Assembly: GCA_025062095.1 (NCBI GenBank)
Contig: JANXAZ010000002.1
Location: 1-64,000, forward strand
DNA: 64,000 bases
Direction of reading: 5' to 3'
DNA from: Geminicoccaceae bacterium
GTDB lineage: Bacteria; Pseudomonadota; Alphaproteobacteria; Geminicoccales; Geminicoccaceae
Made by a program: the position numbers and the translations under genes. A model generated the notes under the pieces. The model was given only the letters and a program-made list of their open reading frames with translations. It was not told the DNA's origin and searched no databases. Shown here piece by piece: positions 42,174 through 52,748 of the stretch. Position 1 is the first letter of the stretch, and every line of letters starts with the position of its first letter.

Positions 42174-44029
42174 GAGCGCTCTCCTTCGCCCCTGTCGACG
42201 ATCCCGAGTTCGCGGTGCAACGCTTCGTGGAACGCGAGCACGTCCATGCCCGGGGCGAGGCGTTCGTCGCCTTCCGCGCCCTCGGGGACGGCCCCCGCGA
42301 GCCTCAGGCGCGCCACGCCCGCGGCGCGCAGCGCGGCGACGAGCCCGGGTACGCGGGCGGCCGCGCTCTCGCCCGCGCACACGATCAGCGAGCGGACGCC
42401 GCGGGCGCGCACGAGATCGGCCGGCTCCTCCGCGGCCGGAAGCCGCTCGGCGGCGATACCGCCCACGGCCAAGAGATTCTCGACCCAGGTCAGAAGATCG
42501 TGGAGTTCGCCCGCGCGTCCGATCCCGAGCACCGGCAGGCTCGGCCGCGCACCCGTCGCTCGCGTCGCCGCGTCCGATCGCGCGCGCAGACGTTCGAAGG
42601 GTTCGGCGAGGCGGATCGCCGGCAAGGGCTCGATGCCCGAAGCACGACTTCCGGTGCCGCGATCGGCGAGCACCGCCCGGGCGGCGGCGAGCGAAGCCGC
42701 GAGATCGAAGGGTTCGGGAGGCGGCGGCGCGCGTTCTTCGAGGGTCGGGAAAGCGGAGACGCCGGTGAGCTCGAGGGCCCGCGTGGCGAGCAGCCGGGCG
42801 CGTCGGGCCCGCGTCTGCGCGACCTCGCGCTGCAGCACGCCCGCGCGCGCGGCGGCGATCGCGCCGCCCGCTTCCTCGATCCGACGCAGGCGATCGAAAG
42901 CGGCTTCGGCGAGGGCGCGGGTCAAGTGCGCCACGTACCAGCTGCCCGCGGCCGGATCGCGCACCCGGCCCGTGCCCGCCTCTTCGCGCAAGACGAGCTG
43001 GACGTTGCGCGCGAGCCGCCGCCCGAGAGGGCTCGGCTCTTGGAGCGGACGGTCGAAAGGCGTCACGGTGAGCGCATCCGCTCCGCCCGCCACCGCGGCG
43101 AAGGCGGCGACCGTCGTGCGCAGGATGTTCACCCAGGGATCCGGCTTGGCGAGCATGCGCTCGCCCGTCTCCGCCCGGATCCGCACGAGCCCGGCGGGAT
43201 CCGCGATCCCCGCGGCGGAAAGGATCCGTTCGGCGAGAAGGCGCCCGGCGCGGATCTTGGCCAGGGACGGGAAGAGATCGTCGTCGACCGCGAAGACGAG
43301 CTCGAGCCGCGCGGCGGCCTCCTCGAGCGCGAGCCCGGCTCCCTCCAGAGCGCGCAGGTAATGCAACCATGTAGCGAGGACGCCGGCGAGCTCCTGCGCC
43401 TCGCTCGCACCCGCCGCGTGCCACGGCCGCCCGTCGGCCAGGAGCCGGAGCCTCGGATCTCGGCGCATCGCCGCGAGCGTGTCGCGGAGCTCGGCTTCGG
43501 GTTCGATCGCTGCGCCTTCGAGTGCGGCTCCGAGCGGATCGGCGAGGATGCACACCCCGGCCTCGGGCAGGAGTGCCGCCAGCTCGCGCGCGCGTTCCCG
43601 GCATTCGAGGAACAGGGCCGGCTCGGGCAGCCCCTCGAGCAGCCGCACGAGGGCGGGGCGATCGTAGGCGAGCACGCCGTCGGGAAGAGACCGACCGCGG
43701 GCGAGGGCGCAATCGAGGCGCACGAGCGCGGCATCGGCGCCGTTCGCGAGATCGTCGCGGATCGCGCGGTTGGCGAGGGCGGGATCGGGATGGCGATGGG
43801 CCTGCGCGATCGTCCAGGCGCCCGGCCAGCCCCCGGCGGGGGCGACGTCGGGTACGGTGTTGCCGAGGGGTGGCGCGTAGAGCGGCTCGATCGCGATCCC
43901 GTCGAGAGTGCGCCGGATCAAGCGCTCGAGCCCGCCCGCACCCGCCGCCTTGAGCGCCGCCTTCCGCCAGGCGTCCACGTCCGCCGGCGCGAAGATCGAA
44001 GCCAAAGGCTCGAACGCGCTCGCTTCCAT
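42170..44029 (-). CDS. mutA: Methylmalonyl-CoA mutase small (beta) subunit
   Basis: Non-catalytic partner of MutB in the heterodimeric mutase. The 619-residue protein keeps the TIM-barrel half (for example [38 protein letters not shown]) and a shortened C-terminal Rossmann-like domain, but lacks the DGHDRG cobalamin-binding motif, as small subunits do. Start is ATG 44029; a GTG one codon upstream is an alternative. It is Ala/Arg-rich and less conserved than MutB. Coupled to mutB by a 4-base overlap; 96 bp separate it from the SRAP gene upstream. Confidence 0.92.
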   Translation of the reverse strand: MEASAFEPLASIFAPADVDAWRKAALKAAGAGGLERLIRRTLDGIAIEPLYAPPLGNTVPDVAPAGGWPGAWTIAQAHRHPDPALANRAIRDDLANGADAALVRLDCALARGRSLPDGVLAYDRPALVRLLEGLPEPALFLECRERARELAALLPEAGVCILADPLGAALEGAAIEPEAELRDTLAAMRRDPRLRLLADGRPWHAAGASEAQELAGVLATWLHYLRALEGAGLALEEAAARLELVFAVDDDLFPSLAKIRAGRLLAERILSAAGIADPAGLVRIRAETGERMLAKPDPWVNILRTTVAAFAAVAGGADALTVTPFDRPLQEPSPLGRRLARNVQLVLREEAGTGRVRDPAAGSWYVAHLTRALAEAAFDRLRRIEEAGGAIAAARAGVLQREVAQTRARRARLLATRALELTGVSAFPTLEERAPPPPEPFDLAASLAAARAVLADRGTGSRASGIEPLPAIRLAEPFERLRARSDAATRATGARPSLPVLGIGRAGELHDLLTWVENLLAVGGIAAERLPAAEEPADLVRARGVRSLIVCAGESAAARVPGLVAALRAAGVARLRLAGAVPEGAEGDERLAPGMDVLAFHEALHRELGIVDRGEGERS

Positions 44030-44125
44030 CACCCGTTCCCGATCGCCGCCCGCACCCTCCGTCGTCGTTTTCTCGCAACGCAGCGCAGGATGCCAGAGGG
44101 TCCCGCTCCGTCCTCGCGATCGGTC

Positions 44126-44839
44126 TCAGAGAAGGCGCGGGCCGAGGTCTTCGAGCCGCGAGGACGGTGCGGGCCGATCGCCCGCGAGCGGGCGCACGAG
44201 CTCGGGTCCGTCGTTGCGCGGATCGTTGACCGCGCGGCTCACCTCGACCGCTTCGAGGTCGACCGGCTGCGCGAGCGCTTCGCGCAGCGGCGCGTCGACG
44301 GGCTCGGCCGCGAGCCAGCGCGCGCGCAAGGCGGCCGGTACGACCACCGGCATGCGCGGGTGGATCGGTGCGAGCGCGGGATCGGCGTCGCGGGTGAGGA
44401 TGGCCACCGTATCGAGCAGGCTGCCGTCGGCTAAACGGTTGCGCCGCCAGATCCCGGCGAAGGTGAGGATGCGCGCGTCGCGCGGGCGGACGAAGAACGG
44501 CCTAGCGGGTCCTTTCGGTTGCTTTTGCCACTCGAAAAAGCCGTCGGCCGGCACGAGGCAGCGGCCTTTGAGAAAAGCCGCCCGGAACGCGGGCTTGGCG
44601 GCCGCGGTCTCGATGCGGGCGTTGATCTGCCGGCCGGGATCGCGCGCCTCGACCGCCCAGGGGGGAAGGAAGCCCCAGCGCAGCATCGCCGCCCGGGGTC
44701 CCGCGGAGCCCGCGCGGAGGACGAGGATCGGGCTGTCGGGTGCGATGTTCCAACGCGGTCGATAGCCCTCGGGTGTCGCGACCCCCAACAGATCGGGGAT
44801 CTCGCCGGGAAGCACGGAAAGCGCGAACCGTCCGCACAT
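44126..44839 (-). CDS. yedK: SOS response-associated peptidase (SRAP, YedK/HMCES family)
   Basis: Protects abasic sites in single-stranded DNA by forming a thiazolidine crosslink through its N-terminal cysteine. The start Met is followed by C2 (MCGRFALS), and the other active-site residues match YedK: N73 in INARIET, E103 in ADGFFEW and H160 in PIHPRMPVV. Length is 237 residues. Its ATG shares a base with the stop of the kinase fusion gene upstream (TGATG). HMCES-type DNA protection is known for the family; the link with the kinase fusion is not. Confidence 0.93.
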   Translation of the reverse strand: MCGRFALSVLPGEIPDLLGVATPEGYRPRWNIAPDSPILVLRAGSAGPRAAMLRWGFLPPWAVEARDPGRQINARIETAAAKPAFRAAFLKGRCLVPADGFFEWQKQPKGPARPFFVRPRDARILTFAGIWRRNRLADGSLLDTVAILTRDADPALAPIHPRMPVVVPAALRARWLAAEPVDAPLREALAQPVDLEAVEVSRAVNDPRNDGPELVRPLAGDRPAPSSRLEDLGPRLL

Positions 44840-46422
44840 CAGCCCACCTCTTCGAGGATCGCGCGCGCGCGGGCGAGGGTCGCCTCCGGGGTTCCCGAGG
44901 CGTCGATCGGCACCCAGCCCTCTTCGGGCGCGGGTCTCTGCACGGTTTCGGCCTGCCGGCGGACCACCGCGACGTCCGCATCCGAAGCGTCGCCGCGACG
45001 CGCCGCCACCCGCGCCTCGAGCACCGCCTGGGGAGCGTCGAGCCAGAGCGCGGTGAAGGGAACGCCCGCCCGGCGCGCGGTCTCGGCGATCTGGGCGCGC
45101 TGCTCCGGAAGGCCGTAGACGGCGTCGCATACCACCGCCACGCCCGCGCGGGCGAGGCGTTCGGCGCGCGCGGCGATCGCCGAGAACACCCGCCGCGTCG
45201 TCTCGGGGCGATAGGCTTCTTCCGGAAGGCGCTCTTCCGGCCGGCGCCCGAAAAGACGTTTGCGGACGACGTCGCTCCTGAGCACGAGCGCTCCGGGCGG
45301 GAACCCGAGCCCGAGCGCGAGGGCGGCGGCGAGGTGCGATTTGCCCGTGCCCGAGCGCCCGCCGATGGCGAGGAGCCGGACCGGTCGGGAAGCGAGCACG
45401 GCGCGGGCGAGCGCGAGATAGCGCAACGCCGCCGCGCGATGGGCGGCTTCCTCCGGACGCCCCCGGGCGGCGCGCGCGCAAAGACCCTCGACCTTGGCCC
45501 GCACCTGCGCGCGCACCGCGAAGAGAAGCGGCAACAAGCCGAGATCGGCCTCGTCCAACCGCGCGTCCACCCAGGCCTGGAGAACCGCGCGCGCGGCATC
45601 CGCCCGATCGCGCGCGAGAAGATCCATGATCAGAAAGGCGAGATCATAAAGGACATCCGTACAGGCCAGGTCCTCGTCGAATTCGAGACAGTCGAACGGA
45701 ACGGGCTCCCCTTCCAACAAGACGATGTTCTGCAAGTGCAGATCACCGTGGCCGTGGCGGACGAGCCCGGTTCGTCGGCGCAGGTCGAGCGTCGCGGCGC
45801 GTGCGGCGAAAGCCTCGTCGATCGCGGCACAGGTCGCCTCGACCGCCGCTTCGGGCAAGAGATCGGGAACGAGAGCGCGCAGATCGCCGGCGTTGCCGGC
45901 GATCACCGCCCGCAGCGCGGAAGCTCCGCCCTTGTCGGGGCGGATCGCGGCGTCGGCGTGCAGCTTGGCGACGATTTCGCCCAACCGCTCGGCGAGGGTG
46001 CGATCGAGCCCGCCTCCGGCGGCGACGCGATCGAGGCGCGCTTCGGAGGGAAAACGGACCATTTCGAGGAGCCAGTCGACGACCTCGCCCCTTCCGTCGA
46101 GGGCCAGGCGTCCGTCGCGTTCGCGGGTTACGGGGATCAGGCGACGGTAGAGGGCGGGTGCGGTGCGGCGGTTGAGGACGAGTTCGGCTTCGAGCGCGCG
46201 TCGCCGTCGTTCGACCGTAGAGAAGTCGAGAAAGCTGTAGCGAACCGCCTTTTTGAGCTTGAAGGCCCGATCCGCGACGAGAAAGACGATCGCGGCGTGC
46301 GTCTCGATGCGCTCGGCCACGGGACCGAGCCCACCGCCCTCGAGGAAGGCCAGGATCTCGGCCTGCTCGTCCACCGCGCGTCTCCCGAACGCGATCTCGG
46401 TGACGCGGGCGGGACGCGCCAC
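44839..46422 (-). CDS. Fusion of aminoglycoside-phosphotransferase-like and P-loop kinase domains
   Basis: 527-residue cytoplasmic protein. The N-terminal half is APH-like (motif [17 protein letters not shown] with FDCLEFD, the Brenner-type catalytic and metal residues). The C-terminal half, from about residue 345, is a P-loop kinase with Walker [10 protein letters not shown] and a [10 protein letters not shown] segment, resembling zeta-toxin or gluconate-kinase-like folds. Such fusions are common in proteobacteria and described only as bifunctional aminoglycoside phosphotransferase/ATP-binding proteins; the substrate is unknown. The GTG start at 46422 is the first in frame. It is coupled to the SRAP gene and diverges from queF. 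Confidence 0.85.
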   Translation of the reverse strand: MARPARVTEIAFGRRAVDEQAEILAFLEGGGLGPVAERIETHAAIVFLVADRAFKLKKAVRYSFLDFSTVERRRRALEAELVLNRRTAPALYRRLIPVTRERDGRLALDGRGEVVDWLLEMVRFPSEARLDRVAAGGGLDRTLAERLGEIVAKLHADAAIRPDKGGASALRAVIAGNAGDLRALVPDLLPEAAVEATCAAIDEAFAARAATLDLRRRTGLVRHGHGDLHLQNIVLLEGEPVPFDCLEFDEDLACTDVLYDLAFLIMDLLARDRADAARAVLQAWVDARLDEADLGLLPLLFAVRAQVRAKVEGLCARAARGRPEEAAHRAAALRYLALARAVLASRPVRLLAIGGRSGTGKSHLAAALALGLGFPPGALVLRSDVVRKRLFGRRPEERLPEEAYRPETTRRVFSAIAARAERLARAGVAVVCDAVYGLPEQRAQIAETARRAGVPFTALWLDAPQAVLEARVAARRGDASDADVAVVRRQAETVQRPAPEEGWVPIDASGTPEATLARARAILEEVG

Positions 46423-46517
46423 GGCCCTGCGACGCCGGGTCGCACACCGGCGCGCGCGGCGGCTCGACGGTCCCCTGCACGCGCGCTAGAGCCTCGCGAC
46501 CGACGAGGAGACCTCCG

Positions 46518-46985
46518 ATGATCACGAAAGACGTCGAAACCGGCCTTCGCCAGCTCGGCCGACCCGTCCCGATCCCCGCGAGTCCGGAAGAAGCCCTGCT
46601 CGAGACGGTACCCGATCCGGAACCGGGGCTCGTCTATCTCGTACGCTTCACCTGCCCGGAGTTCACCACGCTCTGCCCGATCACCGGTCAGCCCGATTTC
46701 GCCCACTTCGTAATCGACTACGTTCCGAACGGACGGTTGATCGAGAGCAAGTCTCTGAAGCTGTTCCTGGCGAGCTTTCGCAACTATCGGGCCTTCCACG
46801 AGGCGTGCACGCTTCTGATCGCGCGCCGGCTGGTCGAGGCGGCGGCACCGCGCTGGCTCAGGATCGGCGGCTATTGGTACCCCCGCGGCGGCATCCCGAT
46901 CGACGTGTTCTGGCAGACGGGCGAGCCGCCGGCGGGCTTGTGGCTGCCGGATCAGGGGGTGCCTCCCTATCGGGGCCGCATCTGA
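46518..46985 (+). CDS. queF: NADPH-dependent 7-cyano-7-deazaguanine reductase QueF
   Basis: Reduces the nitrile of preQ0 to preQ1 in queuosine tRNA modification. This is the short (type I, YkvM-like) form at 155 residues, a T-fold enzyme. The catalytic cysteine is C53 in [12 protein letters not shown], and ESKSLKLF is the NADPH/QueF signature. GAGGAG lies a few bases before the ATG. The 95-bp upstream gap holds no recognisable preQ1 riboswitch. No other queuosine gene is in the window. Confidence 0.95.
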   Translation: MITKDVETGLRQLGRPVPIPASPEEALLETVPDPEPGLVYLVRFTCPEFTTLCPITGQPDFAHFVIDYVPNGRLIESKSLKLFLASFRNYRAFHEACTLLIARRLVEAAAPRWLRIGGYWYPRGGIPIDVFWQTGEPPAGLWLPDQGVPPYRGRI

Positions 46986-47083
46986 GCGTTTCGCCGCCGC
47001 GTTAGGGGTCCTTTAACGGGTACGGGCTAGGCTCGCTCCCGTCCGCGGGGCACACCGCCCGCGGGCGAAGCGGGAGCGAGCCG

Positions 47084-47272
47084 ATGGCGCAGAACACCGA
47101 GACTCTCGAGCTCGAGGCACCGGGCATCGGAGAAGCTCGGGACGGAGGGGGGTACGCGATCGACGAGCTCGAGGAAGAGCGCTGGCCCCTCTACAAGACG
47201 GCGCTCTTCGTGGTCGCGAGTTCGGCGCTTTTGTGGGCCGGGATCGTCGCGTTCATCGGCTGGCTCCTCTGA
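47084..47272 (+). CDS. Small single-helix membrane protein, unknown
   Basis: 62-residue protein with an acidic N-terminal half (ELEAPGIGEARDGG, then AIDELEEERWPLYK) and one C-terminal transmembrane helix (TALFVVASSALLWAGIVAFIGWLL). I do not recognise a family. It is probably real because it has CGGGAG upstream of the ATG, a clean membrane helix, G/C-rich third positions like its neighbours, and lies alone in a small gap between queF and uvrB. The topology suggests a cytosolic tail with the helix at the end, as in small regulators of membrane complexes. Confidence 0.6.
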   Translation: MAQNTETLELEAPGIGEARDGGGYAIDELEEERWPLYKTALFVVASSALLWAGIVAFIGWLL

Positions 47273-47382
47273 GCGCCCGCGGTCGTCCCGGCGTCCGACG
47301 CGCCGCGCGCGGGCGCGCCCGCCCTTGAGGTGCTCCCGGCGCATCGCCATCATCCTCGCTCGGTTGCGAGGAGTCCGCGTCG

Positions 47383-49569
47383 ATGCGCAGCGAAGCGCTC
47401 AACGTGTTGGATCGGCTGCAGGGCCGGGCGGCCGAGCTCGCCCTCATCGACCGTCCCGAGGGCGGGCGACGGTTCGAGCTCGTCTCCGATTACCGACCGG
47501 CGGGCGATCAGCCGCAGGCCATCGAAGAGCTGGTGCGGGGTCTCGAGCGCGGGGAGCGCGACCAGGTGCTCCTGGGGGTCACCGGCTCGGGCAAGACCTT
47601 CACCATGGCCAACGTGATCGCGCGCGTGCAGCGGCCGACGCTGATCCTCGCGCCCAACAAGATCCTCGCCGCCCAGCTCTACGGCGAGATGAAGAGCTTC
47701 TTTCCGAACAACGCAGTCGAGTACTTCGTGAGTTATTACGATTATTATCAGCCCGAAGCCTACGTTCCGAAAACCGACCTGTACATCGAAAAAGCCGCGA
47801 CGATCAACGAACAGATCGACCGGATGCGGCACAGCGCCACCCGTGCGCTGTTCGAGCGCGACGACGTGATCATCGTCGCCTCCGTCTCCTGCATCTACGG
47901 TATCGGCTCGCCCGAGGTCTATTCGCGGATGACTCTGACCCTCCGCGAAGGTCAGAGGATCGATCGTCAGCAGCTCTTGCGCGCGCTCGTCGAGCTGCAG
48001 TACCGGCGCAACGATCAGGATTTCGCGCGCGGAGCATTCCGCGTGCGCGGCGACGTCGTCGAGATCTTCCCCGCGCACCTCGAGGATCGGGCGTGGCGCA
48101 TCACGCTCTTCGGGGATGCGATCGACCGCATCGCCGAGATCGATCCCCTGACCGGCGAGCGCACGGCCAGGCTCGAGATCGTCCGGCTCTATCCCAACAG
48201 CCATTACGTGACGCCGCGGCCGACGCTGCACCAGGCGGTCGAGGGGATCAAGAAAGAGCTCGCCGAGCGCCTCGCCGAGTTCCGCGCCCAGGGCAAGCTC
48301 CTGGAAGCCGAGCGACTCGAGCAGCGCACGCGCGCCGATCTCGAGATGATCGTGACCACCGGTTCCTGCCCGGGCATCGAGAACTATTCGCGCTATCTCA
48401 CGGGCCGCAAGCCCGGCGAGCCTCCGCCCACGCTCTTCGAGTACCTGCCCGAGAACGCGATTCTCTTCGTGGACGAGAGCCACGTCACGGTGCCGCAACT
48501 CGCCGGGATGTTCCGCGGCGACTGGCACCGCAAGTCGACGCTCGCCGAGTACGGGTTCCGCCTGCCTTCGTGTTGCGACAACCGTCCGCTCAAATTCGAA
48601 GAGTGGGACGCCATGCGGCCGCAGACGATCTTCGTCTCGGCCACCCCCGGTCCGTTCGAACTGTCGCGAACGGGCGGCGTGTTCGTCGAACAGGTGATCC
48701 GACCCACGGGCCTCGTCGATCCCGAGTGCATCGTCCGACCGGTCGAGAACCAGGTCGACGATCTTCTCGCCGAGTGCCGGATCGCACGCGAGAAAGGTTA
48801 CCGCGTGCTCGTGACTACGCTCACCAAGCGCATGGCCGAAGACCTCACCGAATATCTGCACGAGCAGGGCGTGCGCGTGCGCTACATGCACTCGGATGTC
48901 GATACCATCGAGCGTATCGAGATCGTCCGCGACTTGCGGCTCGGGAAATTCGACGTTCTCGTGGGCATCAACCTCCTGCGCGAGGGGCTGGACATCCCCG
49001 AATGCGGGCTCGTCGCCATCCTGGATGCGGACAAGGAGGGCTATCTGCGCTCCGAGACCGCCCTCATCCAGACGATCGGGCGGGCCGCACGCAACGCGGA
49101 AGGGCGGGTCATCCTCTACGCGGACACCATGACCCGCTCGCTCGAGGCCGCCATTCGCGAGACGAACCGGCGCCGCGCCAAGCAGATCGCCTGGAACGAG
49201 GCGCACGGGATCACCCCGCAGACGGTCAAGAAGCACATCAACGACATCTTGGGATCGGTGGCCGAGCGCGACTACGTCACCGTCGACATCGGCCCCGATG
49301 CGCCCCAGACTTTGGTAGGCAAAGACCTCGCCGCGTACATCGCGGAGCTCGAGCGCAAGATGCGCGAAGCCGCGGCCGAACTCGAATTCGAAGAGGCCGC
49401 GCGCCTCAGAGACGAGATTCGGCGCCTCGAACGCGGCGAGCTGGGCCTTCCCGTCGCGGCACCCCGACAAGCGACGCCGCTGCCCCAAAAGCGCGATCTG
49501 CGCGAAGAAAAGCGCAAGAAAGCGCAAGCCGTGCGCCGCGCGCGCAGCCGCAGGCGCAGCGGCGTGTGA
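47383..49569 (+). CDS. uvrB: Excinuclease ABC subunit UvrB
   Basis: Damage-recognition helicase of nucleotide excision repair. Length is 728 residues. Walker A is [10 protein letters not shown] from residue 65, the DNA-clamping beta-hairpin is [12 protein letters not shown], the helicase motif [10 protein letters not shown] is conserved, and motif VI is QTIGRAARN. The C-terminal UVR/UvrC-binding domain ([17 protein letters not shown]) is followed by a basic tail (about 30 Arg/Lys-rich residues). ATG with GAGGAG about 12 bases upstream. No alphaproteobacterial LexA box is visible in the 110 bp before it. Confidence 0.96.
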   Translation: MRSEALNVLDRLQGRAAELALIDRPEGGRRFELVSDYRPAGDQPQAIEELVRGLERGERDQVLLGVTGSGKTFTMANVIARVQRPTLILAPNKILAAQLYGEMKSFFPNNAVEYFVSYYDYYQPEAYVPKTDLYIEKAATINEQIDRMRHSATRALFERDDVIIVASVSCIYGIGSPEVYSRMTLTLREGQRIDRQQLLRALVELQYRRNDQDFARGAFRVRGDVVEIFPAHLEDRAWRITLFGDAIDRIAEIDPLTGERTARLEIVRLYPNSHYVTPRPTLHQAVEGIKKELAERLAEFRAQGKLLEAERLEQRTRADLEMIVTTGSCPGIENYSRYLTGRKPGEPPPTLFEYLPENAILFVDESHVTVPQLAGMFRGDWHRKSTLAEYGFRLPSCCDNRPLKFEEWDAMRPQTIFVSATPGPFELSRTGGVFVEQVIRPTGLVDPECIVRPVENQVDDLLAECRIAREKGYRVLVTTLTKRMAEDLTEYLHEQGVRVRYMHSDVDTIERIEIVRDLRLGKFDVLVGINLLREGLDIPECGLVAILDADKEGYLRSETALIQTIGRAARNAEGRVILYADTMTRSLEAAIRETNRRRAKQIAWNEAHGITPQTVKKHINDILGSVAERDYVTVDIGPDAPQTLVGKDLAAYIAELERKMREAAAELEFEEAARLRDEIRRLERGELGLPVAAPRQATPLPQKRDLREEKRKKAQAVRRARSRRRSGV

Positions 49570-50345
49570 GCGCTCCCGGGGCCTTTGGGCGCCGAGCCCG
49601 GATCGGCGCGCATCGTGACCTTCCGCATCCCGCGCGCGCCGGCTTCCGCGCCCGGCCGAACGGCGATCGCTTCGCCCTTCTCGGCCGCGACCTCGCCTCG
49701 CGACGAGGACGGCCGCGGCACGAAGCGCGCGGGCCGCCTCCCCGCCGCGAACCGACGAAGGGGCGCGCGGTCGCGCGCCGTTCGGTTCGCCCCGGGCTCG
49801 GGGCGGTGGCGAGAACGCCGAGCTCCGGGACGGGATTTTCGGCCGTCTTCCCCGCAAGCCCGATCGGGAACCCGCGGCCGCGGCCGCGGCGCGAAACCCG
49901 CGATCTCGCGAACCGTCCGCGCTCGGCGCCCGGCCGGCGTGGCGAGGCGGATCCCGCCGGTCGCGGCCGGAGGGCGGCGGGCGAGCCGTTTCTCGCCCGA
50001 CGGGCGCGATCCCGGGCGGGACGGAGCGGAGGCGAGGGTTTTTCGGTGCGATCGCGGATACGGGCGCGGGGCGTGGCCTCGCTCGGACGCCGATCCGGGC
50101 GCCTGCGGCGGCACGGCTGGCTGCGCACGCCCGATGCGCGCTCGGCGGTCGCGACGCCGGCGAGCGTCCGGTGCCGTCTTCAGAGCCCGCGACGATCGTA
50201 GGGTCGGACGATCGGAGCGGTTCTCATCCGCGTCTCGGGCCTGTACGTGTAAGAGCGGGAGCCGGACGCCGCGCCCTTCGTCCCGTTGCACCGTTTCGGT
50301 GCCGGACGGGGCGTCGCTTGTCCGGGCGTGTGTGGAGAACCGCCG
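49570..50345 (+). other. 776-bp stretch without a recognisable gene
   Basis: Between uvrB and the ChaB-like gene, all long open frames on both strands encode Arg/Pro/Ser-rich sequence with no hydrophobic core, motif or likely ribosome-binding site, as expected for shadow frames in very G/C-rich DNA. I see no RNA gene, no terminator with U-tract and no repeat. A decayed gene cannot be ruled out. The last 130 bp before chaB are slightly less G/C-rich and may hold its promoter. Confidence 0.5.
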
Positions 50346-50576
50346 ATGCCCTGGGCGAGCACCCGTGATCTGCCGCCTTCGGTGCGCGATCACATCGCCG
50401 AAGAAGAGGGTCGCCGCCTGTTCCTCGAGGTGTTCGAGTCCGCCTGGGCGCGCGGGTACGACGAAGCGTCCTGCTTCCGTCAGGCCTGGGGCGCGCTCAG
50501 ACGCGCGGGCTGGCGCCGGGGACCGGACGGGATGTGGCGGCGGGTGCGCGGGTCGTCGCCGCTCGCGCGCAGCTGA
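50346..50576 (+). CDS. ChaB family protein
   Basis: 76-residue protein with the ChaB layout: MPWASTRDLPPSVRDHIAEE at the start, then FLEVFESAWARGYDEASCFRQAWGALRRAGW, and a final basic DGMWRRV. In E. coli ChaB neighbours the cation antiporter ChaA and is described as its putative regulator, but ChaB proteins are usually orphans as here, with unclear function. ATG at 50346 matches the conserved start. The tail SSPLARS is unconserved. Isolated between two stretches without genes. Confidence 0.82.
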   Translation: MPWASTRDLPPSVRDHIAEEEGRRLFLEVFESAWARGYDEASCFRQAWGALRRAGWRRGPDGMWRRVRGSSPLARS

Positions 50577-50877
50577 GCCGCCGCGACCGCCGGGTCGGGC
50601 GCGTTCCTCGGGGCGAGCACAACTTTCAGTGGATAACTTCTAGAGTTTGTATTTCGAATGGTTGACCTCAGCCGAGATCTTGGGATCATAGGGGCGCGAG
50701 GAGAACCACGAGGAGAGCGCAGCGGCCGACCGGCGCGGCCGATCGATCGGAGGATCGACGCCCTCGTCCGGCGAGCCCGAACCCGCTTGCCCCGCCCACC
50801 ACGCGCTGCCCAGCGTCGTCCCCGGAGCCGGCCGCCCCGTGCGGCCGGTTCCGTTTTCGCACGCTTCGGGCCCGGCC
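50577..50877 (+). other. 301-bp intergenic stretch containing an AT-richer island
   Basis: Between chaB and the acyl-CoA ligase stop. Positions about 50618-50695 are strikingly A/T-richer than everything around them and include AACTTCTAGAGTT (near palindrome at 50635) and a promoter-like TTGACC at about 50662. A short ORF beginning MVDLSRDLG at 50658 uses codons rare in this genome and is not convincing. I see no confident gene, terminator or repeat. Confidence 0.5.
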
Positions 50878-52665
50878 TCAGGCCGTGCCGTAGAGCTGTT
50901 CGAGCACCGCCGCGTGACGCTCAAGGATGCGGCCGCGACGCAGTTTGAGCGTGGGGGTGAGAAGTCCGTTCTCGACCGTGAAGGGCTCGCTCAGGATCTC
51001 GACCCGCCTGATCCGCTCGATCGCCGAGAGCCGCGCGTTCGCCCGCGCCACGGCCGCCTCCACCGCGCGGCGCAGCTCGTCGTCGCGGGCGAGTTCGGGG
51101 CTGCCCAGGGGCACGCCGCGGCGCGTCGCGGCGGCCTCGAGGAGCTCCTTGGAGGGCACGACGAGCGCCACGAGATGCGGCCGGGCGTCGCCGAAGACGA
51201 CCGCTTGGGCGATCTCCGGCTCGAGCAGGAGCACGCCTTCCACTTTCTGCGGTGCCACGTTGTCCCCGCCCGAGAGCACGATGATGTCCTTCTTGCGGTC
51301 GGTGATCGTGAGGTAGCCGTCTTCGTCGAAGGTGCCGACGTCGCCGGTGTACAGCCACCCGTCGCGCAGGACGGCGGCGGTCGCCTCGGGATCCTTGAAA
51401 TATCCTTTCATGACCAGCTTGCCGCGGACGAGGATCTCCCCGTCCTCGGCGATGCGCACCTCGACCCCGTCCAGAGGCGGGCCCACGGTTTCGATCTTCA
51501 CCCGCCGCGGGCGATTGGCGCTGATCACGGGTCCGGCTTCGGTCTGCCCGTAGCCCTGCAAGAGCGGCACGCCGAGCGCCAGGAAGAAGCGACCGACCTC
51601 GGGGTTCAAGGGAGCCCCGCCCGAGACCATGGCCTTGAGCCGACCGCCGAAGCGCGCGCGGATCTCGGCGCGCACGAGCCGCTCGAGCAGCGCATCGAAC
51701 GCGGCGCGGGCGGGATCGAGACGACCGCCCTGCGCGAGCCGGCGCAGCCCGAGGGCGAGAGCGGCGCGGAACAGCCGCGCCCGGATCCCGCCGCGGCGTT
51801 CGACCGCCGCGAGGATCCGTTGGCGCATGAGGTCGAGAAGGCGCGGCACGCAGGTGAAAATCGTCGGACGCGCCTCGAGGAGATCGCTCGCCACCCGCTC
51901 GACCCCGTCGGCGTACCAGATCTCGGCACCGATCGCGATCGGCAAGAACTGGCCCACGGTGTGCTCGTAGGCGTGGCTCAAGGGCAAGACGGAAAGAAAC
52001 GCGTCGTCGCCGACGCCGACCTCCTCGAGCAGGCTCCAGACGCCTTCGATGTTCGCCAAGATGCTGCGATGGGGCAGCATCACTCCTTTCGGCCGCCCGC
52101 CGGTGCCCGAGGTGTAGATGAAACAGGCGATATCTTCCGGACCCGCGCGCGCTCCGCCCAGTTCGGCCGTCTCCTCGGCCCCGCGCGCGAGCGCCGAGCG
52201 CCAGTCGAGGAGCCGGGTCTCGGCCGGGACCGCGGGCGGCTCTTCGAGAGCGATCACGAGGGCGGGCGCGGGCGCTCGCCCCAACGCGCGCGCGAGGCGC
52301 TGCGGGGAGGCTCCTCCGCCGACCACCACGGCGCGCGCCTCGCAGTGTGCGAGCACGTAGGCGAGATCCTCGGCCGTCCAGGTCGTATAGGCGGGTGCGG
52401 TGACGGCGCCGAGCGCGAGGCAGGCGAGATCGGCGATGCACCATTCCGGGCGGTTCTCGGCGACGATCACCACCCGATCCCCCGGGCCGACCCCGTGAGC
52501 GCGAAGGCAGCGCGCGAGGGCGCGGGCTTCTCGGGCGACCTCGGTCCAGGAGCGCGCCCGCCAGCTGCCGTTCTCGCGCCGGTACAAAAAGGGCCGATCT
52601 CCGGCGCGCGCCGCCACCCGCTCGAACATCACCCACAGGTTGGTGCCGAGATCGGGCGCTGCCAC
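50878..52665 (-). CDS. Long-chain acyl-CoA synthetase (AMP-dependent ligase)
   Basis: 595-residue ANL enzyme of the long-chain FadD15/FACL branch. It has CFIYTSGTGGRPKGVMLPHRS (AMP motif), the LPLSHAYEH segment, LQGYGQTEAGPV, YTGDVGTFDEDGYLTITDRKKDIIVLSGGDNVAP and a final conserved region. The DRKKD and GDNVAP motifs are typical of eukaryote-like long-chain ligases. The C-terminal lysine lies near ENGLLTPTLKLRR, as in that branch. GTG start at 52665 with GGGGAGG upstream. It diverges from the M3 peptidase across 83 bp. Confidence 0.92.
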   Translation of the reverse strand: MAAPDLGTNLWVMFERVAARAGDRPFLYRRENGSWRARSWTEVAREARALARCLRAHGVGPGDRVVIVAENRPEWCIADLACLALGAVTAPAYTTWTAEDLAYVLAHCEARAVVVGGGASPQRLARALGRAPAPALVIALEEPPAVPAETRLLDWRSALARGAEETAELGGARAGPEDIACFIYTSGTGGRPKGVMLPHRSILANIEGVWSLLEEVGVGDDAFLSVLPLSHAYEHTVGQFLPIAIGAEIWYADGVERVASDLLEARPTIFTCVPRLLDLMRQRILAAVERRGGIRARLFRAALALGLRRLAQGGRLDPARAAFDALLERLVRAEIRARFGGRLKAMVSGGAPLNPEVGRFFLALGVPLLQGYGQTEAGPVISANRPRRVKIETVGPPLDGVEVRIAEDGEILVRGKLVMKGYFKDPEATAAVLRDGWLYTGDVGTFDEDGYLTITDRKKDIIVLSGGDNVAPQKVEGVLLLEPEIAQAVVFGDARPHLVALVVPSKELLEAAATRRGVPLGSPELARDDELRRAVEAAVARANARLSAIERIRRVEILSEPFTVENGLLTPTLKLRRGRILERHAAVLEQLYGTA

Positions 52666-52748
52666 CTTCGGTCCTCCCCGCTTCCCGCCTGGATCGCGAC
52701 CGCCGCGGCCATATATGAGCCGGTGTTCGAAGCCGGGAGTCCCGCACG

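Noticed and set aside
40014-44078. A single 1354-codon frame suggesting a fused methylmalonyl-CoA mutase
   Set aside because: The real large subunit starts at ATG 42173, where it overlaps the small-subunit stop in another frame. The upstream part of this frame is a shadow of mutA.
46423-46517. preQ1 riboswitch upstream of queF
   Set aside because: The 95-bp leader is G/C-rich and lacks the A-rich tail and pseudoknot elements of preQ1 aptamers.
47350-49857. An 835-codon minus-strand frame antisense to uvrB
   Set aside because: High G/C makes antisense frames open. The plus strand has full-length UvrB with all motifs, and the antisense product resembles no family.
49585-50643. A 352-codon plus-strand ORF after uvrB
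   Set aside because: Arg/Pro/Ser-rich, no motif, no ribosome-binding site, and it overlaps the ChaB-like gene out of frame.
50658-50948. A 96-codon ORF starting MVDLSRDLG
   Set aside because: It uses codons rare in this genome (ATA, CGA, GGA) at the start, then becomes Arg/Pro-rich and runs antisense into the acyl-CoA ligase.
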